From: an uncultured Acetatifactor sp. | GTDB taxonomy: Bacteria; Bacillota; Clostridia; Lachnospirales; Lachnospiraceae | Reading direction: 5' to 3' | NCBI GenBank assembly: GCA_910584235.1 | Contig: CAJTZD010000007.1 | Span: 48,578 to 112,577 of the forward strand | DNA length: 64,000 nucleotides | Shown here: in pieces, positions 59,992 to 64,000 of the stretch | Numbering within the stretch: the stretch's first letter is position 1 | How the letters are laid out: each line of letters opens with the position of its first letter | Notes under the pieces: model-generated | The model's input: only the letters and a program-made list of their open reading frames with translations | What the model was told of the DNA's origin: nothing | Databases searched by the model: none | Position numbers and translations under genes: made by a program

Positions 59992-61653
59992 ATGGCGGTG
60001 AATTATATGTATTCTGCTTTGATCGTGGAAGACGAGCTGTTTGCCCTTCACAGTATGCGCGACATGCTGGACTGGAACGGGGCCGGCATTGACAGGGTAT
60101 ATGAGGCAGCCAACGGCAAAGAAGCCTATGAAGTGTATCTGCGCGAACGCCCGGATATCATCCTGACCGACCTGAGCATGCCTGTCATGGACGGGCTTAC
60201 GCTGATCCGCAACATCCGGGAGAAAGAGGCAGACGCGAAGACGCGCATTATCATCATGACCTGCATAGATGACTTTACTCAGGCCCAGCAGGCGCTGAAT
60301 ATGGGAGTGTCCCATTATTTTCTAAAAGCCACTGCCAGCTGCCGGGACATCCAGAAAATCCTCCAAGACACCACCATGGATCTGGACAGAGAACGGCTGG
60401 GACAGGATACCAATTCCGCCGAAAGAGCGATGCAGATTCTAAAGCATGGGAGAGCCCTCCCGCCGGAGGATGCCGCGGCTGCCCTGCTCGCAGCCGGCAT
60501 CTCTCCAAAGGAGGACTATGCCGTGCTGCTTCTGTCCCTGCCCCGAAAGGATTCCCTGCTGCCTGACCGTGAGATTCTGCAGCGGGCAGTCAAGGCATAC
60601 TCCGGCGCGGACGCAAAAATCCTACGCATCTCATCCGCATGCTGTGCCTTTCTGTTGCATCAGGAAAACGCGGAGCGTCTGTCCGGCGCCCTGCCCCTCC
60701 TGTGCGAGGAGCTGTCCGCGGCCGGGAGCGGACAGATGCGGGCCTGCATGAGCGGGCGGACCCAAGGCTCCGATCGTCTCGCCGAGGCAGTGAGGCAGGC
60801 GGAGAAAGGGCTGGAGTTATGCTATTTCACCGGTGTATATTCCTCCCTTTATGCCGGCCAGGAGGCTTTTCCTGTCCCGGAGGATATCTCTATCCGGCTG
60901 CTGGCCCTCCCCAATGTTTTTCTCCACGTACCGCGCAAGTTCGCGGACAGTTACGAGAGCAGAATCCGTCAAATCACCTCCCGGAGCTATCCGGATTCCG
61001 GCTCCTTTCAGGAGGCTTTGTCGGCAGTGGCCGTATGGCTGTCCATGCAGACGGACAGCGCCAGAGATTCCCTGGAGGAAAGCTGTGTCTCCTGTACCCG
61101 AAAGATCTCGGAGAGCGAGACGCTTAGGGAATGCATCGCCTGTTTCGAACAGTACGCGACGGACATCCTCAACCTGTCTTCTTTCTCCAAACAGATGCCG
61201 GACTGCGTGAAAGAAGCGCTTCATTACATTCATTCTAATCTGGATCATGCGCTGTCCCTCAATGAAATCGCGGAGCATATCCACCTGAATCCGGCCTACT
61301 TAAGTACGTTGTTCCGCAAGGTGATGGATCAGAGTCCTATCAGCTATATCAATTCCGTGCGCATTGAACGCGCAAAGCTGCTGCTTCGCAGCACGGAGCA
61401 GTCCATCAGTGAGATCGCCGCCTCGCTGGGCTTTACCCAGGATATCTATTTTTACCGTCTGTTCAAACAGCTCACCAAGGTGACGCCAAGCGAATACCGG
61501 ACATCGGCCCGGTGGCAGGAGGAGGGGACAGGGCAGTGGATGCCTGAGGCAAGATACAATGAGACGCTTTCCGGGGACAGGCAGCTGAAGCCTGCCAAAA
61601 AGGGCCAGGCAGACGACCGCTGCGAATCGGTGGGGGAGGAGGAAAACACATGA
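59992..61653 (+). CDS. YesN-type response regulator with AraC DNA-binding domain
   Basis: A 553-residue regulator. The N-terminal receiver (1-125) has acidic residues in LIVEDELFA, phosphorylated Asp in DIILTDLSMPVMDG and Lys in YFLKATA. A middle region of about 300 residues of unknown fold follows. The C-terminal AraC helix-turn-helix pair (about 410-510) includes LNEIAEHIHLNPAYLSTLFR and IAASLGFTQDIYFYRLFKQL. ATG at 59992 is used; an ATG 15 nt later with GGCGGTG is also possible. It overlaps the kinase gene by 4 nt. By analogy it activates the divergent ABC/glycan operon. Confidence 0.92.
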   Translation: MAVNYMYSALIVEDELFALHSMRDMLDWNGAGIDRVYEAANGKEAYEVYLRERPDIILTDLSMPVMDGLTLIRNIREKEADAKTRIIIMTCIDDFTQAQQALNMGVSHYFLKATASCRDIQKILQDTTMDLDRERLGQDTNSAERAMQILKHGRALPPEDAAAALLAAGISPKEDYAVLLLSLPRKDSLLPDREILQRAVKAYSGADAKILRISSACCAFLLHQENAERLSGALPLLCEELSAAGSGQMRACMSGRTQGSDRLAEAVRQAEKGLELCYFTGVYSSLYAGQEAFPVPEDISIRLLALPNVFLHVPRKFADSYESRIRQITSRSYPDSGSFQEALSAVAVWLSMQTDSARDSLEESCVSCTRKISESETLRECIACFEQYATDILNLSSFSKQMPDCVKEALHYIHSNLDHALSLNEIAEHIHLNPAYLSTLFRKVMDQSPISYINSVRIERAKLLLRSTEQSISEIAASLGFTQDIYFYRLFKQLTKVTPSEYRTSARWQEEGTGQWMPEARYNETLSGDRQLKPAKKGQADDRCESVGEEENT

Positions 61654-63488
61654 AATGCCATACGCGCCAGTCATACCGTGAGCGGAAAGTTTCCCTGGCA
61701 CGACAGATTTCCCTGGGCACAGCGGCAATCCTGGTAGTGGCGATGTTGCTGGGGCTTCAATTTATCTGGCGGTATACCATGTCTGTCCTCTCTGAGCGAG
61801 ACAAGGATGCCGCCTTTAAGGAACTGCGAAACGCCCAGGAGCAGATTGCCCTGGTCTATGACAGTGTTTGCTCCAACATAAATCTCCTGCTGTACGACCG
61901 GGACGCCATCGCCATTGCCAGCGAAAGCAATGTCCATGTGACTCGTGAATACCTCTCTCATGTGAGGAACATCCATACTCTGCTGACAGGCATGGAACAG
62001 GACAACCAGTATATTGACTCCTTATTTCTCTATATCAATGACAATGCTTTCATCAGTACCGTAGTCACCAACTCCGTCCCTTTCGATGCCAGAACGATCC
62101 CAATCCTGCAGTCCGATTTTTATCAGGAAATCTGCGACTCTGTCTATCAGATCCGCATCACCACGGGACATGAAATCAACGAATTCCATGGGTATCTCGA
62201 TCCTTCGGCAAAGAACCTCCCTCTGATCACGATAGGCTGCGCTTCCGGCAGCACCTATCAAAACTTGCAGAAACGGGCGGTCATGATCAATCTCAATGCG
62301 AAGATGCTTGATTCCCTTCTCCGCTCCTGCTTCGGGGAGGACAGCTGCGTATATCTGCTGAACGAAAACCTGTCTATTCTCCAGGCGACACACACCGTAG
62401 ACGGGGCGGGGCTGGATCTGTCACCGCTGGCAAATGGGAACAATACAACGGGACAGTTCCCCGCATCCCTCCATGGCAGCACCGGCCAGGCAGTCTATAT
62501 GCGCAACGAAAACAACGGCTTTACCATTGTGAAATACATCTCGGACAACGAGAACCGCCAGGATGCCACCGCTCTGGAAATCATCTTCTTTGTGGTGTTC
62601 GTCCTGTGCGGCGCCATAGCCCTGGTCTTTATGCGGTACTGGATCTACCGCTGTCTGAAGCCTCTGGACGCCCTCTGCCAGAAAATGAGTGAACTGGAGT
62701 CCGGCAGACTGGGGGTGCAGATTGATTTAGCCCTGCGAAATGAACTGGGCAATGTCATCCAGCATTTCAACCTGATGTCCCAGGCCCTGGCAAAGATGGA
62801 CGAGGAAAACCGGGAAGCGGAGAAAGCTCTCCATGTCCAGGAAATCCTGGCCCTGCGGGCGCAGATCAACCCCCACTTTATCTTCAATGTGCTGAACACG
62901 TTCAAGTGGATGGCTCTCTCCTATAAAGCGGACGACCTGGAGGAATGCATTGCGGCGCTGGCGGAAATCCTCCTGCCGGTCTTCCGGGAGGATATCGGCC
63001 CCATCCCCCTCCGGAAAGAAATCCATTATCTGAAAAGATATCTGCTGATCTTGAGCCATCAGTTCGGCAGCCAGGTCCGTCTGGATATTTCGCTGGATCC
63101 GACGCTGGAAAGCGTCCCGCTCCCGCCGCTGACCCTGCAGCCCATTGTGGAAAACTGTGTGCGGCACGGCTATGTTCCTGACGGACCGGCGCTGGCAATC
63201 CGCATCACGGCGTTAGCGGAGGACGATACACTCACAATCAGCATTGCGGACAACGGCTGCGGCATGGATGGGGAGACGCTTCTGCAGGTTCAGCTTTCCC
63301 TGGAACTGGGAGAGAATACCGGAAGCGACGGCCGGCACATCGGTCTGGCCAATGTCCACCGGAGGCTCACGCTGAATTACGGTTCCCAGTACGGTCTGCG
63401 GATTCAGAGTACGCCGGGAGCAGGGACCACGGTGGAAATCCGGCTGCCGATTCCGAAGCCGGCGGAGCAGAAGCCGAGCGGCCCATGA
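61650..63488 (+). CDS. YesM-type membrane sensor histidine kinase
   Basis: A 612-residue kinase. It has two membrane helices (about 22-42 and 310-330), a large extracellular dCache-like sensor between them, then a HAMP region (YRCLKPLDALCQKMSELES). The His_kinase motif ALRAQINPHFIFNVLNTFKW carries the phospho-His. The ATPase domain has IVENCVRHGYV, IADNGCGM and IGLANVHRRL. YesM-type kinases sense extracellular sugars or the binding protein and act on the YesN partner encoded with a 4-nt overlap upstream. Confidence 0.93.
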   Translation: MKCHTRQSYRERKVSLARQISLGTAAILVVAMLLGLQFIWRYTMSVLSERDKDAAFKELRNAQEQIALVYDSVCSNINLLLYDRDAIAIASESNVHVTREYLSHVRNIHTLLTGMEQDNQYIDSLFLYINDNAFISTVVTNSVPFDARTIPILQSDFYQEICDSVYQIRITTGHEINEFHGYLDPSAKNLPLITIGCASGSTYQNLQKRAVMINLNAKMLDSLLRSCFGEDSCVYLLNENLSILQATHTVDGAGLDLSPLANGNNTTGQFPASLHGSTGQAVYMRNENNGFTIVKYISDNENRQDATALEIIFFVVFVLCGAIALVFMRYWIYRCLKPLDALCQKMSELESGRLGVQIDLALRNELGNVIQHFNLMSQALAKMDEENREAEKALHVQEILALRAQINPHFIFNVLNTFKWMALSYKADDLEECIAALAEILLPVFREDIGPIPLRKEIHYLKRYLLILSHQFGSQVRLDISLDPTLESVPLPPLTLQPIVENCVRHGYVPDGPALAIRITALAEDDTLTISIADNGCGMDGETLLQVQLSLELGENTGSDGRHIGLANVHRRLTLNYGSQYGLRIQSTPGAGTTVEIRLPIPKPAEQKPSGP

Positions 63489-63498
63489 TATGGGCCGC
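63478..63498 (+). other. Hairpin at the end of the kinase gene
   Basis: GCGGCCCAT-GAT-ATGGGCCGC, a perfect 9-bp stem spanning the stop codon. No T-run follows, so terminator function is uncertain. Confidence 0.5.
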
Positions 63499-63734
63499 AA
63501 GCCTGCGTTCATCTGCCCTCCAAGGTACCCCGGCCCCGAAAGCCTCAGCACATGCCCCCTCTTTGGCCGCCCGGAAGTTTTTCGCACCTTTTCAGCAGCT
63601 CCTGCCAACGCACGTCCTCTTTCATGTACCCGAAAGTCTCCTCCCTTAAACACTTTACCAGAGTGCGGCTCCCTCAATTCGCCGTCCGACTTGTTCCTTG
63701 TTTTTTCCCGCAACCAGAGCAACGTATTCGCATT

Positions 63735-64000
63735 TTACATCATTGTATCATCCCGCAAAACCTCTGCTAAGTTGATTTTGCGTATATTACGCCAACCAAG
63801 ATAATATGCAAGTGCCACAATTCCCCAGATAGCCAGCATAAAAATCATAATCGGAATGAGCGGAGCTTCGGCAAGAAATGTCCCCGCTTCAACATAGCTC
63901 ATCTTCAGCATATACCCCACTGTAATAGCTGCAAGCGGAAGGGTAATTAAAATCGGACGCCCTGCTATGGTAAGCGCCTCCACACAGAACATTTTTTTGA
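63735..64000 (-). CDS. FtsX-type ABC transporter permease, C-terminal part only
   Basis: The frame is open to the right edge and ends at 63735. The visible 88 or so residues have two hydrophobic segments (PILITLPLAAITVGYML and IPIMIFMLAIWGIVALAYYL) and the ending RNIRKINLAEVLRDD. This is the classic C-terminus of MacB/FtsX-type permeases such as those of peptide-antibiotic export or lipoprotein release. The gene body lies outside the window, and the ATG at 63992 is internal. Confidence 0.75.
   Translation of the reverse strand, partial: KKMFCVEALTIAGRPILITLPLAAITVGYMLKMSYVEAGTFLAEAPLIPIMIFMLAIWGIVALAYYLGWRNIRKINLAEVLRDDTMM

Noticed and set aside
1..64000. Prophage, integrative element, tRNA or rRNA genes
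   Set aside because: I looked for integrases, transposases, structural phage genes, tRNA-like cloverleaves and rRNA segments and saw none; the only acquired-looking segments are the restriction-modification pair and the PBECR4 cassette.

Overview
The window looks like chromosomal DNA of a gut Clostridia, most likely Lachnospiraceae (Bacillota). The evidence is GC-rich coding DNA (mid-50s percent by eye, not computed), strong GGAGG ribosome sites, MutS2, KtrAB, LplABC/YesMN-type oligosaccharide uptake systems, many Gfo/Idh/MocA oxidoreductases and a cobalamin riboswitch. No rRNA, tRNA, CRISPR array, transposase or integrase was found.

Left part (1-20.8 kb). A minus-strand glycan-salvage group holds a racemase-family protein, an N-acetylhexosamine 1-kinase (NahK type) and a GH109-type NAD-dependent N-acetylgalactosaminidase, with an AraC regulator divergent from it. 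Next come a restriction-modification pair (HNH endonuclease plus a single polypeptide joining a cytosine-5 and an adenine-N6 methyltransferase), an MFS transporter, mutS2 and an OmpR/histidine-kinase pair. A cobalamin riboswitch precedes a DUF4430 protein and an ECF transporter S component. nagBA and a divergent XRE regulator fused to a FlhA C-terminal-like domain close this part.

Middle (20.9-41.6 kb). A frameshifted AraC gene faces an ABC oligosaccharide importer whose first permease has an extra four-helix N-terminal region. ktrB and ktrA follow, but they are split by a low-GC cassette: a promoter, a densely folded candidate RNA and a PBECR4-like nuclease gene. This cassette is the best candidate for an undescribed system. 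A GH172 gene and a ten-gene Mrp/Mbh-like cation-antiporter operon follow. The operon has mrpE, F, G, an MbhD-like piece, an MbhE/MrpB fusion, mrpC and four successive antiporter-like subunits, behind a perfect consensus promoter and a leader of about 340 nt.

Right part (41.7-64 kb). Single genes (cytidylate-kinase-like, lactonase, C39 peptidase, small hypothetical, ferredoxin-type aldo/keto reductase) lead to a large minus-strand glycan-utilization operon. It encodes two LplB/LplC permeases, a binding lipoprotein, a roughly 977-residue glycoside hydrolase, an acyltransferase-like protein, two Gfo/Idh/MocA oxidoreductases, a sugar isomerase-like TIM barrel and a parallel beta-helix lipoprotein. 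A YesN/YesM two-component pair is divergent and presumably senses the glycan. The window ends in the C-terminal part of an FtsX-type permease.

Together the genes fit an anaerobe that takes up and dismantles host or plant glycans (GalNAc/GlcNAc salvage, GH109, GH172, two ABC loci). Ion homeostasis genes and one restriction system are interspersed. Functional assignments come from motifs read by eye; no database search was run.
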